A stretch of 64,000 nt of DNA from an uncultured Cytophagales bacterium. Lineage in GTDB: Bacteria; Bacteroidota; Bacteroidia; Cytophagales; Cyclobacteriaceae. The position numbers were made by a program, and so were the translations under genes. A model generated the notes under the pieces. That model was not told the DNA's origin. It saw nothing but the letters and a program-made list of their open reading frames with translations, and ran no database searches. The stretch spans positions 1-64,000 of the forward strand of contig CAJXNP010000024.1 of assembly GCA_913057175.1 (NCBI GenBank). The letters run 5' to 3'. Of the stretch, positions 1-7,933 are shown one piece after another (the first letter of the stretch is position 1; each line of letters opens with the position of its first letter).

Positions 1-348
1 CGTATGCATAGAAGCTATGGCTTCTATATCTTTAATGGGTTGACTATTTAGTATCCTGATTTAAACGTTTGTAACCGGTTAATAACGGATAAGAAATAAT
101 ACACCACCATTTTCTTTTTCATCTTCTAATATATCCGTTTGTCGTTAATGTTTTCAAGTTTTCGTGGGTTTTTATAAGGCAAATATGGTCTTATGAAATT
201 CTATGCCCCAATAATTATGTTACACAACGCCTATTAAATGACGAATAATTAAACTTGCTTACTAAAAAACAGGTGATAAAAAAATGAACCGGAATTTGTT
301 GTGGAACGATGAAAATGGCGAAAATATGTGGCGAGGACATTGATAAAA
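1..348. other. Gene-poor window start, no gene supported
   Basis: No reading frame here looks like a protein: the available frames are short, low in complexity and unlike any family I know. The AT-rich stretch holds a small palindrome near 11-24 (GAAGC/GCTTC arms). It precedes a short 22-bp tandem array. A gene may lie beyond the left edge. Confidence 0.4.
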
Positions 349-414
349 CGTCATGAGGACAAGAAACGATCGTCATGGGCACAACGATCGATCGTAATGA
401 GGACAAGGATTGAA
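349..414. repeat. 22-bp tandem array, 3 units
   Basis: Three consecutive 22-bp units (349-370, 371-392, 393-414) share the core CGTCATGAGGACAA with a few substitutions. A weaker fourth unit may precede them at 327-348. The period is the same as in the unrelated array at 8734-8843. It is not in a recognisable gene and 22 is not a multiple of three. Confidence 0.6.
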
Positions 415-548
415 GGAAGACAAGACGAGGTTTTGGTGCGGTCTGGACCAGCAGACTATTTTTTGGACTTTATGAGAATGCGAAGGATGGGATAAAATAA
501 ATTACATGTTACAAACACAATATAAAAGATGATCTTTTTCGTACCGTC

Positions 549-660
549 AGAGTCTGCTAATGCGACCCCGAATTGTTCCTCAAAGAAACTTTAATCATGG
601 TGTATTGATATCCTCAAGTTAACGCAGGGTCTCTGACTAGGCCCCGCTAAGGCTGTAATG
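549..660. repeat. Interspersed repeat R2, divergent copy
   Basis: This stretch shares blocks with 8393-8522 and 10715-10859: a GGTCTGC-like block, CCCGA..TGTTCCTCAAAG, then ACGCAGGGTCTCTGACTA followed by CCGCTAAGGCTGTAA. The spacing between blocks is kept but the sequence between them has drifted. No coding sequence is seen. Confidence 0.55.
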
Positions 661-689
661 GGCAAATGAGTTATTGAATAATATTCAAT

Positions 690-838
690 TTTCATCCTTT
701 CAGCTTTGAGCTTCCAACTTCTGTCTTCTGACTTCCAGCTTCGGCCTTCCAGCTCTGCTCCCTGCACTCTGCCCTTTCCAACTTCCTTACCCCTTTCTCT
801 TTTCCCCTTTCTACTTTCCATCTTCTGACTTCTATCTC
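690..838. repeat. Degenerate heptamer (7-bp period) pyrimidine tract
   Basis: The plus strand is a run of loosely repeated 7-mers of the type CTTCCAG, CTTCTGA, CTTTCCA. It lies just 3' of the minus-strand membrane-protein gene ending at 876, so on that gene's strand it reads as purine-rich heptamers. A second, clearer tract of the same kind is at 14112-14403, also directly 3' of a minus-strand gene. Open frames through it are simple-sequence artefacts. Confidence 0.6.
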
Positions 839-875
839 ATATATAACAATACCGCCAACAATCCGCCTTATCGCC

Positions 876-1622
876 TTACCTGATGAGCCATTCTGCAAAT
901 TTGTGCCATGCATCGCTTGGCCCAATGACCAAAGCACGGAAGTTAGCCCAAACAAATAATGAAATGGCTACCCACAAGGAAATTGGGTGAATTCTCCCAC
1001 GGGAAAAACGTTCATAGATAGCCCTCGCAAATAGAAGTATGAAAAGAGGGATGACTATGATCGGGGCTGTAATCTCTCGTAATACCGGTGAATGGCCAAT
1101 TATATGTGCCAGCGCAGCAGGCATCAGGGAACCGATAGTTGCCAGGAGCATCAACCTCTTGTGAATAGCAGAGTTACTGCGAAACCAAATAGCAAGCCCA
1201 ACCAAAATACTGAAACTGAAAATATCTCCAAGTTGAAACACCAGTTGTCCAAGGGGATCACTATCGCACTGTATCAAATCGCCGCTTAGATCATAACCGC
1301 GCCGCGCCATGGCAATTGCCGATGTATACCCGGACAGGACCATCAAAGCAGCGAGCAATGCGGCCAAATATCCTAATCGTCGGTGCACGGCAATTTTCCC
1401 TTTTTTAATGAGGATTGTTTGCGTTAGAAATAACAGGAGCCACGCACCAAAAATAGCCCCGTGTGCGGCTACCGCCCAGGTCATTGGTGCCCTGCGACCA
1501 TCGGTGGATATAGCGGATGGCACGAAGCCGGCGACCGCAATCGCTAATACTACAAGGGCCATCACAATAAAGAACCAGCCTTCGGATTGGTGGTGTACGG
1601 GCTGTTCTACTTTGGTTTTCAT
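876..1622 (-). CDS. DUF2306-like integral membrane protein
   Basis: A 248-residue protein with about seven hydrophobic segments: residues ~18-38, 50-68, 85-103, 130-146, 156-176, 182-198 and 215-233. The HRRLGY motif after the second segment and scattered membrane histidines resemble the DUF2306/cytochrome b561-like predicted membrane proteins common in Bacteroidota; no function is firmly known for them. The start is an ATG preceded by no Shine-Dalgarno, as usual in this phylum. It stands alone: the response regulator upstream at 1876 points the same way but 250 bases separate them. A heptamer-repeat tract follows its stop codon. Family assignment is moderate, function unknown. Confidence 0.7.
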   Translation of the reverse strand: MKTKVEQPVHHQSEGWFFIVMALVVLAIAVAGFVPSAISTDGRRAPMTWAVAAHGAIFGAWLLLFLTQTILIKKGKIAVHRRLGYLAALLAALMVLSGYTSAIAMARRGYDLSGDLIQCDSDPLGQLVFQLGDIFSFSILVGLAIWFRSNSAIHKRLMLLATIGSLMPAALAHIIGHSPVLREITAPIIVIPLFILLFARAIYERFSRGRIHPISLWVAISLFVWANFRALVIGPSDAWHKFAEWLIR

Positions 1623-1875
1623 GGCTTGAAATTTTATAAATTAAATTCAGCTTTCTAATGGGCTGGACTATCGACTTGACTGGCAATGATGTTTTACCAG
1701 GGTGATAGAACCACAGAGGTTCGGTGGTTGCCTTTGATATAAAATTCCAAAAACGGATCTGAAAAAAGAGGAATATCTTGTGAAGTAACTTTATTATTGA
1801 GTGGATTGCCTAAAAAATGAGCGGGAAAGCTACACCGCTTAAAAATATTATCTCAGGGTTTCTGTTTTGGATTTA

Positions 1876-2619
1876 CTATAACCAGCCAAACTTCTGCACC
1901 AGCCGTTCTTTCTGATTTTTGGCAACCGGAATGGTGATGTCACCGGTCATGACCAGGTAGGAACCATCACCTTTGTGGTACATCTTAATGTGTTCCAGAT
2001 TGATCAGGTACTGGCGGTGTACCCGGAGAAAGCTTCTTTCCTCCAGTACTTCCTGCACTTCGCGCAATGTTTTGGATAGTAAATGGTGTTTTCCATTGAC
2101 CAGAAATAGTTTGGTATAATTGCTGTCCGCCTCGCAATAGACCAATTCGCTAAGCTCAACGAATACCACCCCGCTTTGAAATGGTACGGCAATTTTAGAA
2201 GGGTATTTTCCCTCTTTAAGCTGATACCGAAGGAGGTCAAGCTGTCCCTGATCGATCTGTCGCCGTTTTTCTGCCTTCCGAACAGCTTCGCACAAATGGC
2301 TGGAATTAAGTGGCTTAAGCAGATAATCCAAGGCGCTGAATCGAAAGGCTTTCAAGGCAAATTCATTGTAGGCCGTTACAAAAATAAGTCCGAAAGGAAT
2401 CCTTTCAAGTTGTTCCAATAACTGAAATCCATTCATTCGGGGCATTTCCACATCAAGAAAAACAACGTCCGGATCGAGTGTCCGTATGGCCTGCAAACCT
2501 TCTTCCGGGGAACACAGTCCGGCCAGCACCTCCACTCCCGGACAGTGTTGCTTAAGTTGCAAGGCAAGCAACTGCACACAGTCAGGCTCATCATCGATCA
2601 GGATTGCTTTTAGCATCAT
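1876..2619 (-). CDS. LytTR-family response regulator
   Basis: A 247-residue DNA-binding response regulator. The receiver domain (residues ~4-120) has the acidic pair in IDDEP at 9-10, the phosphoacceptor Asp56 in FLDVEMP, the Thr in VTAY and the Lys in LLKPL. A LytTR DNA-binding domain fills residues ~145-245, with the typical CEADSNYT and FLRVHRQYLIN motifs. The gene starts 14 bases after the stop of the sensor kinase on the same strand, so the two form a LytS/LytR-type pair and are surely co-transcribed. The input signal and target genes cannot be read from the sequence; LytTR regulators usually bind paired direct repeats. Confidence 0.92.
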   Translation of the reverse strand: MMLKAILIDDEPDCVQLLALQLKQHCPGVEVLAGLCSPEEGLQAIRTLDPDVVFLDVEMPRMNGFQLLEQLERIPFGLIFVTAYNEFALKAFRFSALDYLLKPLNSSHLCEAVRKAEKRRQIDQGQLDLLRYQLKEGKYPSKIAVPFQSGVVFVELSELVYCEADSNYTKLFLVNGKHHLLSKTLREVQEVLEERSFLRVHRQYLINLEHIKMYHKGDGSYLVMTGDITIPVAKNQKERLVQKFGWL

Positions 2620-2633
2620 TCACTCATTAATTC

Positions 2634-4673
2634 TTAAACAGGAATATTCAAAACTACTTCCGTTCCAGCGGGGGTACCATCCGGGTATATTAAGTCATTG
2701 ACCTGTACCTGGGTCTGGGCCTTGTACATACGATTGATCAGCATAATCCGCTCTCCAGTCATCTTCATACCAAAAGATTTCTGAAGTGTTGCAGATTTGC
2801 TTTTCAATCTGGCAGCCTGGGTACGGCCTATCCCATCATCGGTAATCGTCACCTTTATTCCATCAGTATTTGGCTGAGTTACATTCACCTGTAATTGGCC
2901 ACCTTCCGGTTTATGCATAAGCCCATGCCAAATGGCATTCTCCACATAAGGTTGAAGAAGCAAAGGAGGAATTTCAATTAGTTCCGAATCCAGCTCTGGC
3001 ACAATCTCGATCTGATAACGGAGCTTGTCCTTAAAACGCATCGACTCCATTTGCAAATAAAGCTCCAGTGCCTCCAATTCATTTTTCAGGGTAACACGCT
3101 CTGAGCGGGAGTTTTCCAATACCAAACGTATCAACTGACTGAACCGGTTCAGGTAATCCGTCGCTTTGACCGACTCATTGTTGGCAGTATAAAGTTGAAT
3201 GGAATTGAGACAATTGAAAATAAAATGAGGGTTCATCTGCGCTCTTAGAGCTTTCATTTGCACCTCAGCCAGTTGCTGCTCAAAATCCATCTCCAATTGA
3301 CGAATATGCTGCTTCTCCAGCTGAATACTCTGCTCCCTGACTTCAGCGATACGAGCTTTTAGTTCTGCTTCAAGTTTTTCTGTATAGTTTTGTTGAAGTT
3401 CATTTTTTTCCATTTCTACCAGTCTATTTCGATAAGCAAGCGCAAGGGTAAAACAAAATAGTTCGATCGTCAATCCAAGGGCCATATAAAAGGCAGGATA
3501 ATTAAACAAATTTGAAACCTCCTGCGATAAGTGTTTCAAATCGAAGAGGCCATGAAACGGAGAAATCACAATCAAATACAAACTGATTTGCCCCACTAGT
3601 AAAAATGGTTTTAGCCTGGTGTTACTTCTAATCGTGGCCAAAATCATCAGTATGCCCATCGCGAACGCCGGTAATGTATCAAGCATAAAGTACACATTAC
3701 TGCTTTCGATCCATGTCCCGGATCTTAATTGCAGTAGTTCCATGGCTTGCAGCAGGGCAAGAAACAGCATAAATGGTTTGACAACCTTCCAAAGAAAAGG
3801 CTGTCGTTCGGAAATTTGAAGGAGGTATGATAAAAACAATGCATACAATAATGCTAAAATATGGGTTGTCGAAAAACCAATAGGGTGGCTAAGCCTGGGA
3901 ATCGAATCGGGCATAAACCCAAAACCAAACCGTGCATTGGAGAGGATGAAAATATGACATGCCGCCATAGCCGTATACAATGAATAAAATAAAAAGGCCC
4001 GATCATGGTTGAGGTAATATTGAAATAGGGAATAGATGCTCATTAATACGATACATCCGAACATGATGGACATCAAGCCAAATAGTAATCTGTTGGATAA
4101 AATTTCCCGGGCAGTAAACCATTGAAAACTTTGCCGGGTGTGCAATTCTCCGGAGACATCCGCCAACTGCAACAAATAATCAACAACTCTCACAAAATAG
4201 TGATTGGTGGTATTGGGAGGCACTTGTATTTCAAAAAAACTGTAACCACTTGCTAACCTTACCGAAGGCACAAAAAAGCCTGCACTTCCAACCTTATAAA
4301 AAGAGTCACTTTCTTTTTGGTACAATGTGACCATGCCATGCACCAATCCGGAATATAGCAGCTTAAGGGTATCCTTAAGATGGTCGTTTTTTATTTTAAA
4401 TTGAAACCATACCACCTGATTGGTTCTCGATAACTTCTGGATCGTGCGATGATTAAGATGAGGAACCTGATCAGAAGCTACGAATTTTTGTCTGGCTATA
4501 TTCGAAGGGGTTTGGAAGGTATCCGCTGTTGGTACGATATAAAAAAGGGCAAGGGGTTCAACAGAAATACCTTTTTCAAGGGTCGGTTGGTTATTAAACT
4601 CAATCGGAGAGAGCGACTGAGTCAAAGCAAGCCGGTAAGTTACCAAAAGCACCGTAAATACAATACTTCTCAT
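2634..4673 (-). CDS. 7TMR-DISM sensor histidine kinase (LytS/YehU-type)
   Basis: A membrane sensor kinase of about 679 residues. A signal peptide is followed by a periplasmic 7TMR-DISM extracellular domain, a block of seven membrane helices (roughly residues 205-420), a Gln/Glu-rich coiled coil (~425-475), and a His_kinase/HATPase module. The phosphoacceptor histidine is His486 in the MNPHFIFN motif (numbered from an upstream GTG at 4682; 483 from the ATG); the N-box is YVENAIWHG and the G-box DDGIG. I chose the ATG at 4673 over that GTG because it gives a standard signal peptide. Its partner is the LytTR regulator 14 bases downstream. 7TMR-DISM proteins are thought to bind carbohydrate-like ligands, but the ligand here is unknown. 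Confidence 0.92.
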   Translation of the reverse strand: MRSIVFTVLLVTYRLALTQSLSPIEFNNQPTLEKGISVEPLALFYIVPTADTFQTPSNIARQKFVASDQVPHLNHRTIQKLSRTNQVVWFQFKIKNDHLKDTLKLLYSGLVHGMVTLYQKESDSFYKVGSAGFFVPSVRLASGYSFFEIQVPPNTTNHYFVRVVDYLLQLADVSGELHTRQSFQWFTAREILSNRLLFGLMSIMFGCIVLMSIYSLFQYYLNHDRAFLFYSLYTAMAACHIFILSNARFGFGFMPDSIPRLSHPIGFSTTHILALLYALFLSYLLQISERQPFLWKVVKPFMLFLALLQAMELLQLRSGTWIESSNVYFMLDTLPAFAMGILMILATIRSNTRLKPFLLVGQISLYLIVISPFHGLFDLKHLSQEVSNLFNYPAFYMALGLTIELFCFTLALAYRNRLVEMEKNELQQNYTEKLEAELKARIAEVREQSIQLEKQHIRQLEMDFEQQLAEVQMKALRAQMNPHFIFNCLNSIQLYTANNESVKATDYLNRFSQLIRLVLENSRSERVTLKNELEALELYLQMESMRFKDKLRYQIEIVPELDSELIEIPPLLLQPYVENAIWHGLMHKPEGGQLQVNVTQPNTDGIKVTITDDGIGRTQAARLKSKSATLQKSFGMKMTGERIMLINRMYKAQTQVQVNDLIYPDGTPAGTEVVLNIPV

Positions 4674-4768
4674 GATACACACATAAACTCACTACTTCAA
4701 TATCGGAAATACATTTCTCATTTCTTTTTATTTACACTTGAATATTTACTACCTCCAATTCTAAAATT

Positions 4769-4809
4769 TGTCCGGCACTGCCTGCATAACTTTTACAATG
4801 TGCCGGACA
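4769..4809 (-). terminator. Hairpin after the SnoaL-like gene
   Basis: A perfect 10-bp inverted repeat (TGTCCGGCAC / GTGCCGGACA) with a 21-base loop lies 5 bases past the stop codon at 4815 on the minus strand and is followed by an A/T-rich run. It looks like the intrinsic terminator of the now disrupted gene. Confidence 0.6.
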
Positions 4810-4814
4810 TTTCC

Positions 4815-5572
4815 TTATTTACCCGCCTGTCTTTTAGCTGGGTCAAAAGCGGTAGCATTGGGATCAATTGTTGTTACCTGTAAGGTGGCGATTTTCCATT
4901 GATCATTTTTCTTGGTAAGAACAACATTTAGCATGTGCTGATGCAGATCTCCCTTGTAAGCTTTTTGTCCTTCCGGAAAGGAATAATCATGCTCCACCCG
5001 ATGTTGACCTTTAACCCGCTTTATTCATGTGAAAAACATGAATAATGACGATAACTTCTTGAAAACTTCTATTTTTCAAGAAGTTATGTCAAGGTTAACC
5101 CCGACTTTAACAAAATCCTTACTCCCCAAATTTGAGGAATGTTTGTATTCTCAACTTACGATGAAACTAAACTTAACTCACTTGTGATCAGGATTTTGAT
5201 AAACGTCGGCCCATCGGGCGGAAAATTCATTGAATTTTCTGGGTTAACAGTAGCTAGTGCGACGGCAGGCGCCAGAAAGCGAATATCTACCTGCTGGTTT
5301 TGGCTGGAGGTATATTTGAACATGGTCTCGCCAAACACCTGATGAGCCTTGATTATTTCAGCCCGATTTTTCCAGTACATACCTACCGGATTGATCATAG
5401 TTGCATCTGGCGCATAAATATCAAATTGACCAGAATAGGTGTAGTCGTGTGCATTCCAGGCATCTTCCATTTTTTGAAGCACAGCCTGTACGGCCTTTTC
5501 ATTAGCTTTTGACTGGGTGTAACCAGAAACGCAAAGAAACAAGATAGTGATTGTCAGGATCATCGTTTTCAT
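4815..5572 (-). pseudogene. Exported SnoaL/SgcJ-EcaC-like protein, split by a TTAA mini-element
   Basis: The N-terminal part (5248-5572) begins with a signal peptide (MKTMILTITILFLC...) and carries the NTF2/SnoaL-like hallmarks MEDAWNAHD and YAPDATMINPVG. The C-terminal part (4815-5010) continues with GQHRVEHDY and KKNDQWKIATLQ, typical of the end of the fold. Between them lies the element at 5011-5247. Removing the element plus one TTAA joins the halves in frame as ALATV-KGQHRV, giving exactly 175 codons including the stop (174 aa), the normal family size. As it stands, translation runs into the element and stops after 30 foreign residues. The ATG at 5572 fits the signal peptide better than the upstream one. 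DUF4440/SnoaL-like proteins of this sort have no well-defined function. Confidence 0.85.
5011..5247. mobile_element. TTAA-flanked multi-hairpin mini-element, copy A
   Basis: A 229-bp core with ends CCCGC...TGGG, flanked by TTAA on both sides (5011-5014 and 5244-5247). It shares its whole length with copies at 23863-24180 and 47175-47412. Inside are a TTATTCATG/CATGAATAA hairpin, a second hairpin with ATAACTT/AAGTTAT arms, a long arm pair (CCGACTTT..CAAAATCCT / AGGATTTTG..AAACGTCGG) and a last hairpin with AAAATTC/GAATTTT arms. It encodes nothing. It interrupts a SnoaL-like gene, and TTAA is evidently the duplicated target. It must be moved in trans by a transposase not present in this window. 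Confidence 0.85.
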
Positions 5573-5724
5573 TGAATTAGAATTTAAGAGTTCATAAAAG
5601 AGTTTCAAATATTCAATTCAAATGTATCTCGATTTCCATTCTGTAAAGGCGGTTTGTTGCTGAGTGACCTCTCTTTATGTGTGAAAGGAAGGTATTTTGA
5701 TTAAGGTGATAGTTCACAGGCTAA

Positions 5725-5815
5725 GTGGGGTCACTGGCAAAGGCCTTGCTAAAGCTGAAATGTCTTCCCGACTGGCAAGATGCCCGTACCGGGAAAATTA
5801 AATATTTCTGTCTGA
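5725..5815. repeat. R2-related repeat fragment in a gene-free stretch
   Basis: The 412 bases from 5573 to 5984 hold no gene. This part resembles 8515-8600: a GGGGTCACTGGC..GCTAAAGCTG block, then CTTCCCG..TGGCAAGATGCCCGT and GGGAAAATT. Read on the plus strand it gives a short frame WQDARTGKIKYF, also seen in altered form in the coding remnant at 8546-8728, so it may derive from the end of a once-duplicated gene. The rest of the gap shows nothing. Confidence 0.5.
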
Positions 5816-5984
5816 TTCGAATATGATTTCAGAGGACGGCCGTTTTTAGCATTACTTTCAACGTTCCACAAACAAGGAAACAGACAGAATTAAGAAATTG
5901 AAAATGAATTATTTACAGAATTTTGCTAACTTCAAAAAGCCAGGAGGATTATTCATGGAGCAAATGTTGTGTGTTCGGCTTTTT

Positions 5985-6131
5985 TTATTTTTCCGCCCAC
6001 TTCTTATGCTTTGCTAGATATGCTTTAAATTCTTTGTAGGTCATTCCGTCGGTTTCTTTATATATTCTCTCTTTCTCTCTACGAAAGAATTTTACAGTAT
6101 CAAATTGTTTTTCCTTAATCCTTGGTCCCAT
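5985..6131 (-). CDS. Small charged protein downstream of PIN toxin (possible partner)
   Basis: A 48-residue reading frame rich in Lys/Arg/Glu (MGPRIKEKQFDTVKFFR..., ending KKWAEK). Its ATG at 6131 lies inside the last codons of the frameshifted PIN-domain gene, overlapping it by 17 bases, so the two were translationally coupled. From memory, a small protein with the same opening (M..R.KEK.FDTVKFFR) accompanies this group of PIN proteins in Bacteroidota and may be the antitoxin or an accessory; this is recollection rather than a search result. The short length and overlap with a toxin gene argue that it is real. Just after its stop lies a CCATG..GCAAATGTTG motif also found at the ends of the R1 repeats. 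Confidence 0.6.
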   Translation of the reverse strand: MGPRIKEKQFDTVKFFRREKERIYKETDGMTYKEFKAYLAKHKKWAEK

Positions 6132-6570
6132 AATTGACAATTTCTTTTGGTGATCGGATGTCTAATTGAACATGTCCGTTTTTAATATTTATCGAGTTAT
6201 ATCCTCTAATCCTAAATACGTTTACGATATGTTTAAAATTCCAGCTAATCAAATGGTCAACTTTGTTTATAGTGGCAGTAGCAATATGAAGACAATCATC
6301 ATGACTTGTTCTACCAACTACCTTTTCAGAAATGTATTGATCTGCCAGTGAAAAAGATTCTTCTACGATTTCAATTTTTTCCATATTGACAGTGGATAAA
6401 TTTTTGAAATGCTTCAGGCGCATTTTCCAGTTCTGTAAGGGTTAAATCGGAGTATACACAGATTATTTCACCATTCTCTACCATCTCAAACAACTTTTTG
6501 TTTCGAATTGAAATTCTACATCATTTATTCCACCGAAAACTGAAGTATCAAAATATAATCTGGGTTTCAT
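6115..6570 (-). pseudogene. PIN-domain toxin (VapC-like), two frameshifts
   Basis: Starting at the ATG at 6570 the frame reads MKPRLYFDTSVFGG, the usual PIN-domain start with its first catalytic Asp. One missing base near 6500, in an A-run, breaks the frame; the next segment reads KLFEMVENGEIICVYSDLTLTELENAPEAF in another frame, with the second acidic residue. A further one-base slip near 6385 leads into the final intact segment IEIVEESFSLADQYISEKVVG, then TSHDDCLHIATA with the third acidic site, and SWNFKHIVNVFRIRGYN. The whole would be about 150 residues, normal for this group. Ribonuclease toxin activity is a family inference; this copy is probably dead. It is followed by a small partner gene and preceded by repeat R1. 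Confidence 0.8.
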
Positions 6571-6635
6571 CAAATAAAGTTACTCTAATTTTTTTGAAAG
6601 TTAGTGTTGAAATGTTTTTAGCTGACACACAAAGA

Positions 6636-6910
6636 CCCTTGTAAAAAAGGGGGCTAAAGCTGTAAAGAGCAAGCAAATAAGTAATATTTGCGTTGCTGGT
6701 AGTCTGGACTAAACTTCGATTTCTTGTCCGCCGGATAGGAGGAGGCATCCGACGATAAAATAGGATCTGGCAAAAAAAGCTCCCCCGAAGGGATCCCTTT
6801 GGGATTAACTGCATTCCCGAAACGATGAGCAAATATTACGGCCAAGTTGCAGCGGACTTTTAGAACTCGATTTAGCTTCCTTTTCGACATGGTACAATTT
6901 GTTGAACCGG
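6636..6910. repeat. Cassette-flanking direct repeat R1, copy 1
   Basis: About 275 bases that match 7672-7925 in order, with identical blocks such as CTTCGATTTCTTGTCCGCCG and ACGATGAGCAAATATTACGG. It contains the inverted pair GTAATATTTGC / GCAAATATTAC and ends ACAATTTGTTGAACCGG. Frames through it are shared by both copies and are not genes. Together the two copies bracket the VapBC-like module, and each follows the 3' end of a minus-strand gene, as recombination sites of gene cassettes would. Confidence 0.8.
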
Positions 6911-6954
6911 AGCCCTACTTCGCATCATTGTAGCTTAATTGTTGGCAAGAGTTT

Positions 6955-7359
6955 TTATTTATTACGATCTACCCAATTTTCAAGCTTAATGCCAGAAATT
7001 CGCTCAAACTCACTTGCATTTTCTGTAACCATAATCAAATCATATTCAACGGCTGTACAACCAATTAACAAATCGAAATCACTTATCATTATTCCGGCAT
7101 TTCTTAATCTGGCTTTTTCCTTTCCATATTTCAGTATAGAATCAAAAATTGGAAGAATGGTAACAATCTCAATAAATTGTTCAATCAGTTGATGGTTTTT
7201 TGTAGGATTCATACTTTTCTCAGCTCCAAACACGAGTTCAGCCAAGGTAATCTCGGAAATAGCACAATTTTCTGCTTTTGCTACCTCAAACTTTTCTGTT
7301 ACTCCAAATTTTCCTCTAAAAAAATGTATACAGATATTTGTGTCAAGAAGGTAATCCAT
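6955..7359 (-). CDS. VapC-family PIN-domain ribonuclease toxin
   Basis: A 134-residue PIN-domain protein. The acidic catalytic set is visible: Asp6 in LLDTN, Glu41 in TLAELVFG, Asp94 and Asp96 in ISDFDLLIG, and the closing VTENASEF motif. Length and order match the tRNA(fMet)- or rRNA-cutting VapC toxins of type II systems; the target is not deducible. Its ATG overlaps the stop codon of the upstream gene by one base (TAATG), the classic toxin-antitoxin coupling. All key residues are present, so the toxin should be active. The module is bracketed by the direct repeats R1. Confidence 0.9.
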   Translation of the reverse strand: MDYLLDTNICIHFFRGKFGVTEKFEVAKAENCAISEITLAELVFGAEKSMNPTKNHQLIEQFIEIVTILPIFDSILKYGKEKARLRNAGIMISDFDLLIGCTAVEYDLIMVTENASEFERISGIKLENWVDRNK

Positions 7360-7598
7360 TAGAATTCAAAATTTCCTTCTTTGTCAATTCTTGAATTTTT
7401 AATTTCTTTGATAATCTCATCGGAATCACGTGTATCTTCCCATGCTCCTGATAAATCCTTTAGATTTACAGTCTTCCCCCCTTTTTCCTCAATAGATTCA
7501 GCCAATTTTTTAATTAACTTTTTCTTGGAACCGTTGTCAAGACGAGATAGAAATCCAAAGTATTTTTCAATTGTCCTATTTGTTAAAGCTATTCCCAT
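7359..7598 (-). CDS. Antitoxin of the VapBC-like pair
   Basis: A 79-residue hydrophilic protein immediately before the VapC gene, with its stop overlapping the toxin start (TAATG). The N-terminal half (residues ~8-37) is helical and basic with a LIKKLAESIEEK helix; the C-terminal half (WEDTRDSDEIIKEIKNSR) has the acidic/basic pattern that in such antitoxins wraps the toxin. I recognise no classical AbrB, RHH or Phd fold with certainty; the SRLDNGSKKKLIKKLAESI style resembles antitoxins of Bacteroidota PIN pairs. It would neutralise VapC and autoregulate the operon. Confidence 0.8.
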   Translation of the reverse strand: MGIALTNRTIEKYFGFLSRLDNGSKKKLIKKLAESIEEKGGKTVNLKDLSGAWEDTRDSDEIIKEIKNSRIDKEGNFEF

Positions 7599-7671
7599 AT
7601 TTCATTTTTCTTTAAAAATACGATTTTTTTAAGTATACTGATTTTCTGTTTGCTTGAATTCTTGCCAACGG

Positions 7672-7925
7672 CCCTTGTAAAAAACCTACCTGGAGCTGTA
7701 AAGGGCAAGCAAATGAGTAATATTTGCGTTGCAGGAAGTCTAGACAAAACTTCGATTTCTTGTCCGCCGGATAGGAGGACGCATCCATCGATAATATAGG
7801 ATTTTGCAAAAAAAGCTCTTAACTGCATCCCCGAAACGATGAGCAAATATTACGGCCAAACTGCGATGGATTTCCAGAAATTGATCAAGCAGGAAATTCG
7901 GCATGGAACAAATTGTTAGCACCGG
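7672..7925. repeat. Cassette-flanking direct repeat R1, copy 2
   Basis: About 254 bases matching copy 1 at 6636-6910, starting with CCCTTGTAAAAAA and ending ACAAATTGTTAGCACCGG. On the minus strand it opens GCTAACAATTTGTTCC and closes CCGTTGGC, so its termini are imperfect inverted repeats, as in integron attC sites. It lacks a 20-base block (CCCGAAGGGATCCCTTTGGG type palindrome) present in copy 1, another sign that the sequence is kept for its folding. Confidence 0.8.
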
Positions 7926-7933
7926 TTTATTTT

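Noticed and set aside
284-343. A 19-codon plus-strand frame (MNRNLLWNDENG...)
   Set aside because: Too short, with no conserved context; it leads into the tandem array.
591-955. Open frames with Lys/Glu/Arg-rich repeats on the minus strand
   Set aside because: They read through the heptamer-like tract and into the real membrane-protein gene; composition is that of simple sequence.
1309-1629. 106-codon plus-strand frame
   Set aside because: Antisense to the DUF2306-like gene, which has clear membrane helices in its own frame.
6548-6890. Minus-strand frames starting MLIVSGMQL and similar
   Set aside because: They fall inside R1 and reappear at 7589-7922 in the other copy; frames are not preserved between copies as a protein would be.
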